A DNA stretch of 64,000 nt. Source: Pseudorhizobium pelagicum (GTDB lineage Bacteria; Pseudomonadota; Alphaproteobacteria; Rhizobiales; Rhizobiaceae). Below the pieces are notes generated by a model. That model saw only the letters and a list, made by a program, of their open reading frames with translations, made no database searches and had not been told where the DNA came from. This document shows positions 11,809-23,846 of the stretch, one piece after another (position 1 is the stretch's first letter; each line of letters opens with the position of its first letter). The stretch lies in contig JOKI01000016.1 of the NCBI GenBank assembly GCA_000722615.1, forward strand, positions 42,627 through 106,626. The letters run 5' to 3'. A program made the position numbers and the translations under genes.

Positions 11809-13203
11809 ATGAAAGACATCACCTGCACACTGCTTGTGATCGGCGCCGGACCCGGAGGCTATGTCTGCGCCATCCGGGCCGGCCAGCTTGGGATCGACAC
11901 GGTGATCGTCGACGCGGGAAGGCCAGGCGGAACCTGCCTGACGGTCGGCTGCATTCCATCCAAGGCACTGATCCACGCCGCGGGTGAGTTTGACGCCCTC
12001 AAGCGTATGGCGTCGGGCAAAAGCGATCTGGGGATCCGCGCTGCGAATGCGACCATTGATCTTGGCATCACCACCGCCTGGAAGGACGGCATCGTCGCGC
12101 GACTCAGCAGCGGTGTGTCCAGTCTCCTGCACAAGGCACGGGTGAAGATCATCCATGGCAAGGCACGCTTTCGCGACGGCAAGACGGTGGAGGTCGAAAC
12201 CGAAACCGGGCTGCAGATCATTCGCGCCGAAAGCGTGGTCATCGCGACCGGTTCTGAGCCGGTCGAGCTTGCCGCATTGCCGTTTGGCGGGCCGGTGTTG
12301 TCGTCGGCCCAGGCGCTTTCGCTGACGCAGCTGCCGAACAGGCTGGTGGTCGTCGGTGGTGGCTACATCGGACTGGAACTGGGGACGGCATTTGCCAAAC
12401 TGGGCAGCCAGGTCACTGTGGTCGAGGCGATGGCGCAGGTCCTGCCGGCCTATGACCGCGAACTGGTTCAGCCCGTCATGCGCAGAGTGAGCGAACGCGG
12501 CATCAAGGTCATGACCACGTCCAAGGCGATCGGGCTCTCCCCCCGGGGCGACGCGCTGGTGGTGGAGGAAAGGGGGGAACGGCAGGAACTTCCGGCGGAC
12601 CGTATCCTCGTCACTGTCGGCAGGCAGCCGCAGGTGACCGGGTTCGGGCTGGAAGACCTCGATCTCGACCGCGCCGGTCCCTTTTTGCAGATCGATGATC
12701 GCTGCCGGACATCGATGCGCGGCGTCTATGCCATCGGCGACGTCACCGGCGAACCGATGCTGGCCCATCGGGCCATGGCGCAGGGAGAAATGGTGGCCGA
12801 AATCGTCGCAGGGCGAAACCGCGGGTGGGATAGCCGCTGCATTCCCTCGATTTGCTTCACCGACCCGGAAATCATCAGTGCCGGCCTTTCCCCCGATGAC
12901 GCCCGCAGTCAAGGCATCGAGGTCAAGGTCGGGCATTTTCCTTTCGCCGCCAACGGAAGGGCGATGACAATGGATGACGAGGACGGTTTCGTGCGGGTCG
13001 TGGCGCGTGCCGATTCCCATCTGGTGCTGGGGTTGCAGGCGGTCGGCGCGGGCGTATCGGAGCTTACGGCTGCTTTCGCACTGGCAATCGAGATGGGTGC
13101 ACGGCTGGAGGACATCGCAGGCACGATCCATGCGCATCCGACACGAAGCGAGGCCGTCCATGAAGCTGCGCTGCGGGCGATGGGGCAGGCTCTGCACCTT
13201 TGA
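11809..13203 (+). CDS. lpdV: Dihydrolipoyl dehydrogenase (E3) of the Bkd complex
   Basis: Flavoprotein that reoxidises E2-bound dihydrolipoamide with NAD+. It has the FAD motif GAGPGGYVCA, the redox disulfide GGTCLTVGCIPSKAL (C43/C48), the NAD-binding VVGGGYIGLELG and a C-terminal dimer domain with the HAHPTRSEAVHEA active-site His-Glu pair. At 464 residues it matches LpdV. It starts 3 nt after bkdB. A dedicated E3 in the operon means this complex need not share the E3 of pyruvate dehydrogenase. Confidence 0.95.
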   Translation: MKDITCTLLVIGAGPGGYVCAIRAGQLGIDTVIVDAGRPGGTCLTVGCIPSKALIHAAGEFDALKRMASGKSDLGIRAANATIDLGITTAWKDGIVARLSSGVSSLLHKARVKIIHGKARFRDGKTVEVETETGLQIIRAESVVIATGSEPVELAALPFGGPVLSSAQALSLTQLPNRLVVVGGGYIGLELGTAFAKLGSQVTVVEAMAQVLPAYDRELVQPVMRRVSERGIKVMTTSKAIGLSPRGDALVVEERGERQELPADRILVTVGRQPQVTGFGLEDLDLDRAGPFLQIDDRCRTSMRGVYAIGDVTGEPMLAHRAMAQGEMVAEIVAGRNRGWDSRCIPSICFTDPEIISAGLSPDDARSQGIEVKVGHFPFAANGRAMTMDDEDGFVRVVARADSHLVLGLQAVGAGVSELTAAFALAIEMGARLEDIAGTIHAHPTRSEAVHEAALRAMGQALHL

Positions 13204-13247
13204 TCTTCGAGGTGCTTTTGCCGCTAGCTGTTGGGAAGGAACGGCGA

Positions 13248-14411
13248 ATGACAGACCTGGATTTCGGATTGAGTGAAGCGGCGGTGGCCGTTGGCGCCGC
13301 CGCACAGCGCTTCGCGCGCGAGCGCATCGCACCGATCGCCGCTGAAATCGACGCCAACGATCGTTTCCCGATCGAGCTTTGGCCGGCCATGGGCGCTCTG
13401 GGGCTCCATGGCATCACTGTTGCGCAAGAGGATGGCGGGTTGGGACTAGGCTACCTCGATCATGTCGTCGCCTGTCAAGAGATCAGCCATGCGTCAGCCT
13501 CCGTTGGTCTGTCCTACGGAGCCCATTCCAACCTGTGCATCAACCAGATCGCGCGCTGGGGCTCGACCGACCAGAAGATCCGCTACCTTCCCCGCCTCAT
13601 TTCGGGGGACCATGTCGGCAGCCTGGCAATGTCGGAGACGGGCGCCGGATCCGACGTCATCTCCATGCGTCTGCGCGCCGACAGCGTCGGTGGCGGATTC
13701 CGGCTGAACGGCACCAAGTTCTGGATCACCAATGCGCCCTATGCGCAAACGCTGGTCGTCTACGCCAAGACGGCGGCCGAGGCGGGTTCGAAAGGGATTA
13801 CCGCCTTCCTCGTCGATAAGGACTTTGACGGCTTTGCAATCGGACAGAAGATCGACAAGGTCGGCATGCGCGGTTCTCCGACCGCCGAACTCGTCTTCAA
13901 CGATTGCTTTGTGCCGGAGGAAAACGTGCTGGGCGGGCTAAATGGCGGTGTCCAGATTTTGATGTCCGGCCTTGACTACGAGCGTGTGGTGCTGTCCGGC
14001 ATCCAGCTTGGTATCATGCAGGCCTGCCTGGATGTGGTCGTGCCTTATGTGCGACAGCGGCAACAGTTCGGCAGGCCGATCGGCAGTTTTCAGCTGATAC
14101 AGGCGAAAGTGGCCGACATGGTGGTGGCGCTGAATTCAGCCCGCGCCTATGTCTACCAGGTGGCGCGGGCCTGCGATGCCGGCAAGACGACCCGGCAAGA
14201 TGCCGCCGGCGCGATACTCTATGCCTCTGAGTGCGCCGTAAGGGTGGCCGAACAGGCGATCCAGGCCCTCGGCGGCGCCGGCTACACGAAGGATTGGCCG
14301 GTGGAGCGGCTTTGGCGCGACGCCAAGCTGCTCGATATCGGCGCGGGCACCAACGAGGTGCGCCGGATGTTGATCGGCCGTGAAGTGATCGGCGCGGGAG
14401 GCCACGGCTGA
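13248..14411 (+). CDS. ivd: Isovaleryl-CoA dehydrogenase
   Basis: FAD enzyme converting isovaleryl-CoA to 3-methylcrotonyl-CoA in leucine degradation. It is a 387-residue acyl-CoA dehydrogenase. The C-terminal motif reads [11 protein letters not shown], with glycine where short-chain enzymes have the catalytic glutamate; the base is instead in the earlier helix, [11 protein letters not shown] (E245), the arrangement known for isovaleryl-CoA dehydrogenase. ATG 13248 is preceded by GGAAGGAA; the frame is open to 13200 but the family start fits 13248. Its stop overlaps the mccB start (TGATG). Confidence 0.95.
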   Translation: MTDLDFGLSEAAVAVGAAAQRFARERIAPIAAEIDANDRFPIELWPAMGALGLHGITVAQEDGGLGLGYLDHVVACQEISHASASVGLSYGAHSNLCINQIARWGSTDQKIRYLPRLISGDHVGSLAMSETGAGSDVISMRLRADSVGGGFRLNGTKFWITNAPYAQTLVVYAKTAAEAGSKGITAFLVDKDFDGFAIGQKIDKVGMRGSPTAELVFNDCFVPEENVLGGLNGGVQILMSGLDYERVVLSGIQLGIMQACLDVVVPYVRQRQQFGRPIGSFQLIQAKVADMVVALNSARAYVYQVARACDAGKTTRQDAAGAILYASECAVRVAEQAIQALGGAGYTKDWPVERLWRDAKLLDIGAGTNEVRRMLIGREVIGAGGHG

Positions 14412-16006
14412 TGCCCCCGATCCGTACCATGCTTGACCGCAACGGCGATGTCTTCAAGGCCAATGCGGCGCACAATCGCACGCTGTGCAAAGCGTTGCGC
14501 TCGAAAGTGGAGACGGCTGCGCGCGGAGGATCGCAAAGTCACCGCGAGCGGCATCAGTCGCGCGGCAAGCTCCTGCCGCGCGACAGGGTTCAGCGGCTCC
14601 TCGATCCCGGTGCCCCATTCCTGGAAGTCGGACAGCTTGCGGCGGAGGGAATGTATGGGGGACAAGCGCCCGGTGCGGGCATCATCACCGGCATCGGGCG
14701 CGTGTCTGACCGCCAGTGCATGATCGTCGCCCACGACGCCACGGTGAAAGGGGGCGCCTACTTCCCGATGACGGTGAAGAAGCATCTGCGGGCGCAGGAG
14801 ATTGCCTGGGAGAACCGTCTGCCGTGCATCTATCTGGTGGATTCCGGCGGCGCCAACCTGCCGCATCAGGCTGAGGTCTTCGCCGACCGGGATCATTTCG
14901 GCCGGATCTTCTATAACCAGGCCCAGATGTCGGCCGCAGGCATTGCCCAGATTGCCTGCGTCATGGGAAGTTGCACCGCAGGCGGCGCCTATGTTCCGGC
15001 AATGTCGGACGAGACGGTCATCGTGCGCAATCAGGGCACGATCTTCCTCGGCGGGCCGCCGCTGGTGAAGGCGGCGACCGGCGAGGTGATTTCCGCTGAG
15101 GAATTGGGGGGCGCCGAGACCCATGGCCGCAGGTCGGGGGTCGTCGATCATGTCGCGGAAAATGACGAACATGCGCTGATGATCGTCGGCGACATCATGG
15201 CCACCCTCCCCCGGCCGACGGGAGCGGGTATCGAGTTGGCTGCGCCGAGGCCTCCGCTGCTTGAGCCGGCCGACATCTACGGCATCATTCCGCAGGATGT
15301 GCGCATCCCCTATGAGGTGCGGGAGGTGATCGGCCGACTTGTCGACGGCTCCGCGTTTCAGGAGTTCAAGCCGCTGTATGGATCGAGCCTGGTGTGCGGA
15401 TTTGCGCACATATGGGGCATTCCGGTTGCCATTCTTGCAAACAACGGCGTGCTGTTTTCGCAAAGTGCATTGAAGGGCGCGCATTTCATTCAGCTGGCGT
15501 GTCAGCGCCGCATCCCGCTCTTGTTCCTGCAGAACATTTCCGGATTCATGGTCGGCGGCAAATACGAAGCTGAAGGCATTGCCAAGCATGGCGCAAAACT
15601 GGTGACGGCGGTCGCGACGGCGTCGGTTCCCAAAGTCACGGTGATGATCGGCGGCAGTTTCGGAGCCGGCAACTATGGCATGTGCGGCCGCGCCTACCAG
15701 CCGCGCTTTCTGTTTTCGTGGCCCAATGCCCGAATTTCCGTCATGGGTGGCGAACAGGCGGCGGCTGTTTTGGCCTCCGTCCACCGCAACGCCGAGAGCT
15801 GGAGCCCGGCTGAGGCGGAAGCGTTCAAGGCGCCGATCCGGCAAAAATACGAGGATGAGGGCAATCCTTACTATGCGACGGCGCGCCTGTGGGACGATGG
15901 TGTTATCGATCCCATCCAGACCCGTGATGCCTTGGGTCTCGCCTTTGCCACGACGCTGAACGCGCCGGTTCCAGAGCGCGCGCAGTTCGGCCTGTTTCGG
16001 ATGTAG
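14411..16006 (+). CDS. mccB: Methylcrotonyl-CoA carboxylase, carboxyltransferase (beta) subunit
   Basis: Moves the carboxyl group from biotin to 3-methylcrotonyl-CoA, giving 3-methylglutaconyl-CoA. At 531 residues it has the two crotonase-like halves of the acyl-CoA carboxyltransferase family. [19 protein letters not shown] and [14 protein letters not shown] are typical of MccB and separate it from propionyl-CoA carboxylase; the second half shows [19 protein letters not shown] and a C-terminal FGLFRM. ATG 14411 overlaps the ivd stop. The alpha subunit follows 14 nt downstream. Confidence 0.95.
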   Translation: MPPIRTMLDRNGDVFKANAAHNRTLCKALRSKVETAARGGSQSHRERHQSRGKLLPRDRVQRLLDPGAPFLEVGQLAAEGMYGGQAPGAGIITGIGRVSDRQCMIVAHDATVKGGAYFPMTVKKHLRAQEIAWENRLPCIYLVDSGGANLPHQAEVFADRDHFGRIFYNQAQMSAAGIAQIACVMGSCTAGGAYVPAMSDETVIVRNQGTIFLGGPPLVKAATGEVISAEELGGAETHGRRSGVVDHVAENDEHALMIVGDIMATLPRPTGAGIELAAPRPPLLEPADIYGIIPQDVRIPYEVREVIGRLVDGSAFQEFKPLYGSSLVCGFAHIWGIPVAILANNGVLFSQSALKGAHFIQLACQRRIPLLFLQNISGFMVGGKYEAEGIAKHGAKLVTAVATASVPKVTVMIGGSFGAGNYGMCGRAYQPRFLFSWPNARISVMGGEQAAAVLASVHRNAESWSPAEAEAFKAPIRQKYEDEGNPYYATARLWDDGVIDPIQTRDALGLAFATTLNAPVPERAQFGLFRM

Positions 16007-16020
16007 CGCAGGAGGGGGCA

Positions 16021-17879
<1,859 letters not shown>

Positions 17880-17880
<1 letters not shown>

Positions 17881-18332
17881 TGGCCGGACGCCTTTTCGAG
17901 GACTGGACCGTCGGAGATCGGGTCGTCCACGAGATCCGTCGCACGGTGACGGAAACCGACAACCTGCTCTTCACGACCATGACCCACAACCCGCAGCCTT
18001 TGCATCTCGATGTCGAGGCGGCCAAGGCAAGTGAATTTGGCCAGCTCCTCGTTGTCGGCACGTTCACCTTTTCGCTGATGGTCGGACTTTCCGTCGGCGA
18101 CACCACGCTCGGCACGCTGATCGCCAACCTCGGCTATGACAAACTCGTCATGCCCAGGCCGGTCTTTATCGGCGACACCATGCGTGCCGAAACCGAGGTT
18201 GTCGGTTTGAGGGAAAGCGGGTCAAGGCCAACGGCCGGCATCGTCACCTTCCGCCATGAACTCTTCAACCAGCGCGGCGACATTGCCTGCCAGTGCCTGC
18301 GCACGGCCCTCGTGCACCGGAGGTCACCATGA
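17880..18332 (+). CDS. MaoC-like hot-dog hydratase, predicted 3-methylglutaconyl/itaconyl-CoA hydratase
   Basis: A 150-residue single hot-dog protein with the MaoC hydratase signature in the form MTHNPQPLHLD, followed by FSLMVGLSVGDTTLGTL and the ending FNQRGDIACQCLRTALV. It occupies the place where classical clusters carry a crotonase-type 3-methylglutaconyl-CoA hydratase (LiuC). In M. tuberculosis the equivalent neighbour is the MaoC-type gene Rv2499c next to the CitE-like lyase Rv2498c, so hydration of 3-methylglutaconyl-CoA (and perhaps itaconyl-CoA) is the best inference. ATG 17877 is also possible; 17880 has better spacing from AGGAG. The stop overlaps the next start. Confidence 0.8.
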
Positions 18333-19162
18333 GGCTGCGCTCGCTGCTGTTCGTGCCCGGCGACCGGCCGGAGCGGATGAAGACGGCGCTCCAGCGCGGG
18401 GCCGACGCGTTGATCATCGATCTGGAGGACGCTGTGGCCTTGCAAAGCAAGCCAATGGCGCGGGAGATGACCGCAGCGTTCCTGCGCTCGGCCAAACGCC
18501 AGGCCAAGCTTTTCGTTCGCGTCAATGCGCTCGACAGCGGTCTGCTTGACGGCGATCTCGCGGCGGTTGTCGCCGCAGGACCTGACGCGCTCGTTCTGCC
18601 CAAGGCAGAGGGCGCCGCAAGCGTTCAGGCCTTGTCAGCAAGAGCGCCCGGCATCCCGATCTTGCCGATCGCGACGGAAACGCCGTCGGCGATCTTCGAG
18701 ATTGGCAGCTACCGCGCTGTCGGCAACCTGATCCTCGGTCTCACCTGGGGGGCGGAGGACCTTCCCGCTGCCATCGGCGCCAGGAGTGCGCGCGAGCCGG
18801 ATGGGCGTCTCACGCCGCCCTACGAGATGGTGCGATCGCTGACGCTGTTTGCAGCCCATGCCGCCGGCGTCGAAGCCATCGACACAATCTATCCGGCCTT
18901 TGGCGATCTGAAAGGGGCGTCAGCCTATGCGGCACGCGCCCGAAGAGACGGCTTCACCGGCATGATGGCGGTGCATCCGACACAGGTTTGCGTCATCAAT
19001 GAAGCCTTCACTGCCACAGCAGAGGAACTGGCCGAAGCACAGGCCATCGTCAACGCATTCACAGCCAATCCAGATCAGGGAGCGCTTGGCTTCCACGGTC
19101 GCATGATCGATGCGCCGCACCTCAGGCAAGCCAAACGGCTGCTTCAGTCCGTCGAAAAATGA
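18329..19162 (+). CDS. CitE-like beta-hydroxyacyl-CoA lyase, predicted HMG-CoA/citramalyl-CoA lyase
   Basis: A 277-residue TIM-barrel lyase of the HpcH/HpaI-CitE family: RSLLFVPGDRPERM at the start, metal-binding IDLEDAV, FVRVNALDSG, IATETPSAIF, WGAEDLPAAIGA and VHPTQVCVINEAF. The start is ATG 18329 (GGAGG 5 nt upstream), overlapping the maoC stop by 4 bases. No DRE-TIM HMG-CoA lyase is present in the cluster. Rv2498c of M. tuberculosis, a homolog in the same gene context, was reported to cleave both citramalyl-CoA and HMG-CoA, so this gene probably ends the leucine pathway with acetyl-CoA and acetoacetate. Last gene of the operon. Confidence 0.82.
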   Translation: MRLRSLLFVPGDRPERMKTALQRGADALIIDLEDAVALQSKPMAREMTAAFLRSAKRQAKLFVRVNALDSGLLDGDLAAVVAAGPDALVLPKAEGAASVQALSARAPGIPILPIATETPSAIFEIGSYRAVGNLILGLTWGAEDLPAAIGARSAREPDGRLTPPYEMVRSLTLFAAHAAGVEAIDTIYPAFGDLKGASAYAARARRDGFTGMMAVHPTQVCVINEAFTATAEELAEAQAIVNAFTANPDQGALGFHGRMIDAPHLRQAKRLLQSVEK

Positions 19163-19258
19163 CCACCCGCCCGCTCCGTAGACGGCGGTGACGCTGTGTC
19201 GGCGGCTTTCGGCCTCCCGCGTTGCAGCAGTCGTGGGCTTCCATTTGTTGCCTCGACG

Positions 19259-21769
19259 TCAGGACCGCGGACCGTCTGCGAGGCTTTGCACCAGGAGTTC
19301 GAACGTCACACCCACGGGATTTTCACCTTTCTTGAGACGCCCCGTGTAGACCTCTCCGTCCACATCGACCACTGCGGCGTCAACAAGCGCACGGACACCG
19401 TGTGGTCCCGCCACGACGACACCATCTTGCATAACAACCTCGGTCGCGGTGCACCGAACCTGCCGGCCATCCTCAAAAACAGGCATGTAGATGCTTCCAA
19501 GGCCATGGATGCGGGCCTTTTCGATGCCGAATTCGACGCAGGTCTGTTCGACAGCCGTGCAGACATCCTCATCCGGTCGCAAACGCAGGTAAACGCCGTC
19601 TCCTCGACAGCCATCCCCTTGCGCCGAGAACAAGGTGAAGTTTGTCTCGATGTCCAGGACCGACTGCCAGATCGCAGATACGCTTCCGTGGCCACGAACC
19701 GTCACCGGCTCGACGACGATGCTGTCGAACGGAAGAACATGCCCCATCCGTGGCCGGCCCTCGCCGACGTCCCAAAGCCCGTGGCAATGGAGGAAGACAG
19801 CACCATCCCTTTCACCGAACGTTGCCGTTGCGGAGATGAATCGGGCACCGGCTTCCGGCGCCAGCGTGGCACTGTACCATGCGGCGTGTTCGTGGTCATG
19901 CGATAATGCCGGCAGGACGTAACGGAATGGTGCGCAGGTGCCGCCATCAAGGGTCACGACACCGGCGCGGCAGCCCGCCTCGGCGAAGATCCTGGCCACT
20001 CCCGCCATGACTGTTTCGCCCGGCTGCAACTGCCCGCCGACGGGCGTCAGTGGCGTCTGGACCACCTCGCGCCGAACCGGATGCCTTGGCCCCGGATGCG
20101 CCAGCGTGCCGAATCGCGCGGTTTCTTCGTTACCCTGCTGTCGTGCCAGATCCCCGCGTCGCTGCAGTTCCTCGCGGATCATCTTCTTGGTGATCTTTCC
20201 GTAGGCGGATTTCGGCAAAGCATCCCAGAACACGATGCGCTTGGGCAGCTTGTAGCGCGCCATCTTGCCGTCGAGAAAGGCGAGCAGCTCGGCTTCCGTC
20301 ACCGCAAGCTTTGCGACGCAAACAGCGACCCCCACCTCGCCCCAAAGCGGATCTGGCATCCCCAGCACCGCCACCTCCGTAATCCCCGGATGGCTGAGGA
20401 TCTTTTCCTCGATCTCGCGCGGGTAGACATTGGACCCCCCCGAAATATACATGTCCGACGCGCGCCCAGTGATGTAGAGGAAGCCTTGCGCATCGACATG
20501 ACCAAGGTCGCCGGTCCGGAACCAGCCATTGCGGAAGGCCTTTTGGTTGGCTTCGTCGTTCTCGTAATAGCCTGCAAAGACTGCCGGTCCGGTGCAGCAG
20601 ATTTCGCCTGTCTGGTTTGCACCGACCTCCTCGCCCGCATCGTTCTGGATCGACACCTGCATGCCGGTGCGCTCGAATCCGCAAGTCCCGATTCTGGCAT
20701 GATCGCCATCTTCGCACGTATGCAGTGCAGGCGGCAGGACGGTGATTGCACCCGTCACTTCACCGAGCCCAAAATACTGCACCAGCACAGGCCCCAGGAC
20801 CTGTAGCGCCCGTTTCTGGTCCTCGCGGTACATCGGGGCGCCCGCGTATATCACATAGCGCAGCGAGGCGTGATCATGGGCATCCACCGACGGGTGCTCA
20901 ACCAGCATCTTCAGGATTGTCGGCACCGTGAACATCGTGGAAACCCGCCACTTTTCCACAAGCGCCCAGGCAGCCTCGATATCGAATTTCTCGCTTGGCA
21001 GCAGCACGGTGGTCACGCCTCTGGCCACCTGCGTCAGTTGATGTACGCCCGCCCCATGAGACAGGGGCGCCACCACGAGAGAGGCGTCATCGGAGCTGAG
21101 ACCGGGCATCAGGTCGCACAGATGGTTGTTGACGACATAGGCCATCTGCCCGTGCGTCAGGACCGCCGCTTTTGGCCGGCCCGTGGTGCCCGATGTGAAA
21201 AAGAACCAGCACGGATCATCGCGGTCGACGGCGGCTTCAAGCGGTTGTGATCCGGCGTGGTCTTCCACGAGCTGTTCGTAGGATGCCCCGAAATCTGCCG
21301 CGCCGATCGCGATGACGAAGGCAATTTGCGGGTTTGTCCGGGTGACTGCGGCTGCATGGTCTGGAAAGGAAGCATTGGCGATCATCCCTGTCGCACCGCT
21401 TGCCTTGGCAAGATAGGCGACTTCTTCCGGGGTTTGGCGAAAGTTGGTGGGGACCCAGACAGCGCCGATGCGGAAACAGGCAAACATGGTTTCAAACATC
21501 TGGTTGCAGTTTTGCGACTGAACCAGAATGCGGTCACCCTTCTGCACGCCATAACGCTGCTGCAGGGCGACGGCCATGGCGTCGACGCGCGCTTCCAGGT
21601 GCGTCCATGTCCAGTTGAAGTCGCCCCAAACAAGTGCAACGCCCAGTGGATTGCGCCGCATCGCCTGGGTGAGAAACCGCGCCAGGTTCATCACCCGGGT
21701 AGAACGGGGGGAAAGTCCACCGACGGGTGCAGCGGGAGGTTTCGTGTCACCTGAGAGGGGTGCGCTCAT
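19259..21769 (-). CDS. AMP-forming acyl-CoA synthetase fused to two DUF296/PCC-type domains
   Basis: 836 residues. Residues about 20-540 form an ANL-superfamily acyl-CoA synthetase: P-loop FFFTSGTTGRPKAAVLTHG, YFGLGEVTGAI, GWFRTGDLGHVD and the C-terminal lysine region LPKSAYGKITKKMIREEL. After a short linker come two copies of a DUF296 (plant and prokaryote conserved, PCC) fold, the first with VLPALSHDHEHAAWYS and FLHCHGLWD, the second with ARIHGLGSIYMPVFEDG and PVGVTFELLVQ. The rhizobial DUF296 proteins I know are separate genes; here the frame is continuous with no stop or start between. ATG 21767-21769 overlaps the thiolase stop (ATGA). A later start at MNLARFLTQA is possible. Substrate unknown. 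Confidence 0.85.
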   Translation of the reverse strand: MSAPLSGDTKPPAAPVGGLSPRSTRVMNLARFLTQAMRRNPLGVALVWGDFNWTWTHLEARVDAMAVALQQRYGVQKGDRILVQSQNCNQMFETMFACFRIGAVWVPTNFRQTPEEVAYLAKASGATGMIANASFPDHAAAVTRTNPQIAFVIAIGAADFGASYEQLVEDHAGSQPLEAAVDRDDPCWFFFTSGTTGRPKAAVLTHGQMAYVVNNHLCDLMPGLSSDDASLVVAPLSHGAGVHQLTQVARGVTTVLLPSEKFDIEAAWALVEKWRVSTMFTVPTILKMLVEHPSVDAHDHASLRYVIYAGAPMYREDQKRALQVLGPVLVQYFGLGEVTGAITVLPPALHTCEDGDHARIGTCGFERTGMQVSIQNDAGEEVGANQTGEICCTGPAVFAGYYENDEANQKAFRNGWFRTGDLGHVDAQGFLYITGRASDMYISGGSNVYPREIEEKILSHPGITEVAVLGMPDPLWGEVGVAVCVAKLAVTEAELLAFLDGKMARYKLPKRIVFWDALPKSAYGKITKKMIREELQRRGDLARQQGNEETARFGTLAHPGPRHPVRREVVQTPLTPVGGQLQPGETVMAGVARIFAEAGCRAGVVTLDGGTCAPFRYVLPALSHDHEHAAWYSATLAPEAGARFISATATFGERDGAVFLHCHGLWDVGEGRPRMGHVLPFDSIVVEPVTVRGHGSVSAIWQSVLDIETNFTLFSAQGDGCRGDGVYLRLRPDEDVCTAVEQTCVEFGIEKARIHGLGSIYMPVFEDGRQVRCTATEVVMQDGVVVAGPHGVRALVDAAVVDVDGEVYTGRLKKGENPVGVTFELLVQSLADGPRS

Positions 21770-22935
21770 TTCACCCGCTCCAGAATGGAGACATAGTTGG
21801 CGACAGCCGCCCCGCCCATGTTGAAGACCCCGGCTTTTGACGCTTGCGGCACCTGCATCTCGCCAGCCTCCCCGCAAAGCTGCATCGCCGCCATGACGTG
21901 CATGGAGACACCTGTCGCGCCAACCGGGTGCCCCTTGGATTTCAGCCCGCCGGAAGGATTGACCGGCAGCTTGCCGCCCATCGTCGTCGTCCCTTCGCGG
22001 ATCACCCGGTGGCCCTCGCCCGGCTCCGCCAACCCCATGGCCTCGTACTCGATCAGTTCCGCGATCGTGAAGCAATCATGGGTTTCAACGAAATCGAGAT
22101 CATCAAGCTTGAAGCCGGCTGCATCCAGCGATTTCGTCCAGGCCATCCGCGCTCCATCGAAGGCGACGGGATCCCGGCGCGACAGGGCGAGGATGTCGTT
22201 GACATGCGAGTGGGCCCGGAAGGCAACCGCCCGCGCCATCCCAGCGGCCACATCTGGGTGGGCAAGCACCAGGGCTGCGGCACCATCGGAGACCAAGGAG
22301 CAGTCTGTCCGGCGCAAAGGGGATGCAACATAGGGGTTTTTCTCAGAGACGGTATTGCAGAATTCGAAGGAGAAGTCGCGCTGCATATGGGCGTAGGGGT
22401 TGGCCATTCCATTGGCATGGTTCTTGGCGGCAATCATGGCCAGTTCTTCGGACCGGTCGCCGTAGCGCTGGAAGTAATGGCTGGCGATGCGTCCGAAGAG
22501 ACCTGCAAAACCGCCCTCGACATCGGCCTCTTCCTCGCGGAAGCACGCCGACAGGAGAACGTCTCCTGTCTCCTTGCTGGGCAAGTTCGTCATCTTCTCG
22601 GCGCCGACCACCAGCGCGATCCGGCCGCGTCCGGATGCGATGAAGTCGAGTGCCGAATAGATCGCTGCGGAGCCTGTGGCGCAGGCGTTCTCCATCCTGA
22701 CGGCCGGGGTGTGATCGAACCCTTCCGCGGCCATCGCAACCAGTGCGCCCTGGAAGTCCTGCTTGGTGAAGCCGTTGTTGAACACGCCGACAAAGATGCC
22801 GTCCACGTCCTGCGGTTCTATGCCCGCATGGTCAAGCGCCGGATGGATGACTTGCGCCATCAATTCGCGCGTCGTGGGCGCGTCCGATTTCCCGAATTTG
22901 GAATGAGCCCAACCGACAATTTGCGCTGTGGTCAC
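21766..22935 (-). CDS. Thiolase-fold protein (SCP-x/lipid-transfer type acetyltransferase)
   Basis: A 389-residue thiolase-superfamily member. The nucleophile lies in MENACATGSAA, the two histidines in FVETHDCFTIAE and GGLKSKGHPVGATG. The C-terminal CxG motif of classical thiolases is replaced by FNMGGAAVAN, as in the SCP-x/archaeal-like branch. It lies between an IclR gene (15 bases) and the synthetase-DUF296 fusion (ATGA overlap), so it is likely to cleave or condense the CoA ester made by the synthetase. Whether it is a degradative thiolase cannot be told from sequence. Confidence 0.87.
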   Translation of the reverse strand: MTTAQIVGWAHSKFGKSDAPTTRELMAQVIHPALDHAGIEPQDVDGIFVGVFNNGFTKQDFQGALVAMAAEGFDHTPAVRMENACATGSAAIYSALDFIASGRGRIALVVGAEKMTNLPSKETGDVLLSACFREEEADVEGGFAGLFGRIASHYFQRYGDRSEELAMIAAKNHANGMANPYAHMQRDFSFEFCNTVSEKNPYVASPLRRTDCSLVSDGAAALVLAHPDVAAGMARAVAFRAHSHVNDILALSRRDPVAFDGARMAWTKSLDAAGFKLDDLDFVETHDCFTIAELIEYEAMGLAEPGEGHRVIREGTTTMGGKLPVNPSGGLKSKGHPVGATGVSMHVMAAMQLCGEAGEMQVPQASKAGVFNMGGAAVANYVSILERVK

Positions 22936-22950
22936 TGCTGATCTCCTTGG

Positions 22951-23826
22951 CTATGCTGGCACGTCGGCCTTCAATGACACTTTATGCTGGACGGTCCCGG
23001 CATCGGATGCATGGTCTTTGAAAAGACGCTGAAGTTTCGCCTGTATGCGGCTGACTTCCTCGCTCAGAAGAGAGGCGAGCTCTTGCTGCCGCGGCTGCGT
23101 CATGCGGCTGTCGATCGCCGCAATCGAGAGAGCACCGGCAAGCCGGCCATTGGGCAGCAGGATCGGCATCCCGATCCCCCAGGAGCTTGCAATGACCCGG
23201 CCCGGATTGAGAGCGTAGCCGCGTTCCCTGGCCTGCTGAATATCCAGCCGGAGGATCTCGGAGGTGTAGCCACGGTACTGGGCACAGATCGTGTCTTCAA
23301 CACGCTGCAAGACGGCGCCTGCCTCGTCATCGGCGAGTGCGGCAAGCATGGCCAGCGATCCGGCGCCGACGCCGAGCGGGTTTTGGTCACCGGCCAGCAA
23401 CGCGTGTGTCCTTACCGGGTGGTTTCCCTCCTGCCGGTGCAGGCATACCGCGTAGTCGCCTCGGCGCATCGACACGAAACTGGTGTCGCCCGAGATTCCG
23501 GAAAGCCGCTGCAGGCTTTCCGTCGCCATGTCCAGAAGCCCGTGCCGGGGCGCGGCCAGCATTCCCAGCACGTAGAGTTCAGGGCCAAGATGGTACCTGC
23601 GGGTTGCGTCATCCTGCTCGACAAGCCGCGAGCGGATCAAGGCGATCAGCAATCGCCGGGCTGTGGGCTTGTTGAGGCCAGTGTCGCGAACGACATCGGC
23701 CAGGGAGATGCCGGTGCCGCCGCCTTTTGCGACCATCGCCATCACGCCCAGTGCACGTTCAACGGCGCGCGCGCCGGACGCGGAAGCGACGCCCTGAACC
23801 TCCATACTCGGTAGAAATTCGCCCAT
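22951..23826 (-). CDS. IclR-family transcriptional regulator
   Basis: A 291-residue regulator with an N-terminal winged helix (RAVERALGVMAMV, then GLNKPTARRLLIALIRSRLV) and a C-terminal IclR effector domain (GDTSFVSMRRGDYAVCLHRQEG, GSLAMLAALADDEA, GALSIAAIDSRM). GGAAG lies 8 nt before ATG 23824-23826; the frame is open to 23889 but that would overlap dctP. Being inside the transport/activation operon, it probably controls it, possibly through the palindrome at 27031-27045. Confidence 0.9.
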   Translation of the reverse strand: MGEFLPSMEVQGVASASGARAVERALGVMAMVAKGGGTGISLADVVRDTGLNKPTARRLLIALIRSRLVEQDDATRRYHLGPELYVLGMLAAPRHGLLDMATESLQRLSGISGDTSFVSMRRGDYAVCLHRQEGNHPVRTHALLAGDQNPLGVGAGSLAMLAALADDEAGAVLQRVEDTICAQYRGYTSEILRLDIQQARERGYALNPGRVIASSWGIGMPILLPNGRLAGALSIAAIDSRMTQPRQQELASLLSEEVSRIQAKLQRLFKDHASDAGTVQHKVSLKADVPA

Positions 23827-23846
23827 CTGTCGCTTCCGCAGGCTGT

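Noticed and set aside
11509-13332. 607-codon minus-strand ORF
   Set aside because: Lies antisense to lpdV; the sequence is His/Arg/Asp-rich with no family signature. It is a shadow caused by high GC at third positions.
21770-22075. N-terminal extension of the synthetase ORF to 938 codons
   Set aside because: The extra codons lie inside the thiolase gene in another frame and are Gly/Arg-rich. The ATG overlapping the thiolase stop is a far better start.
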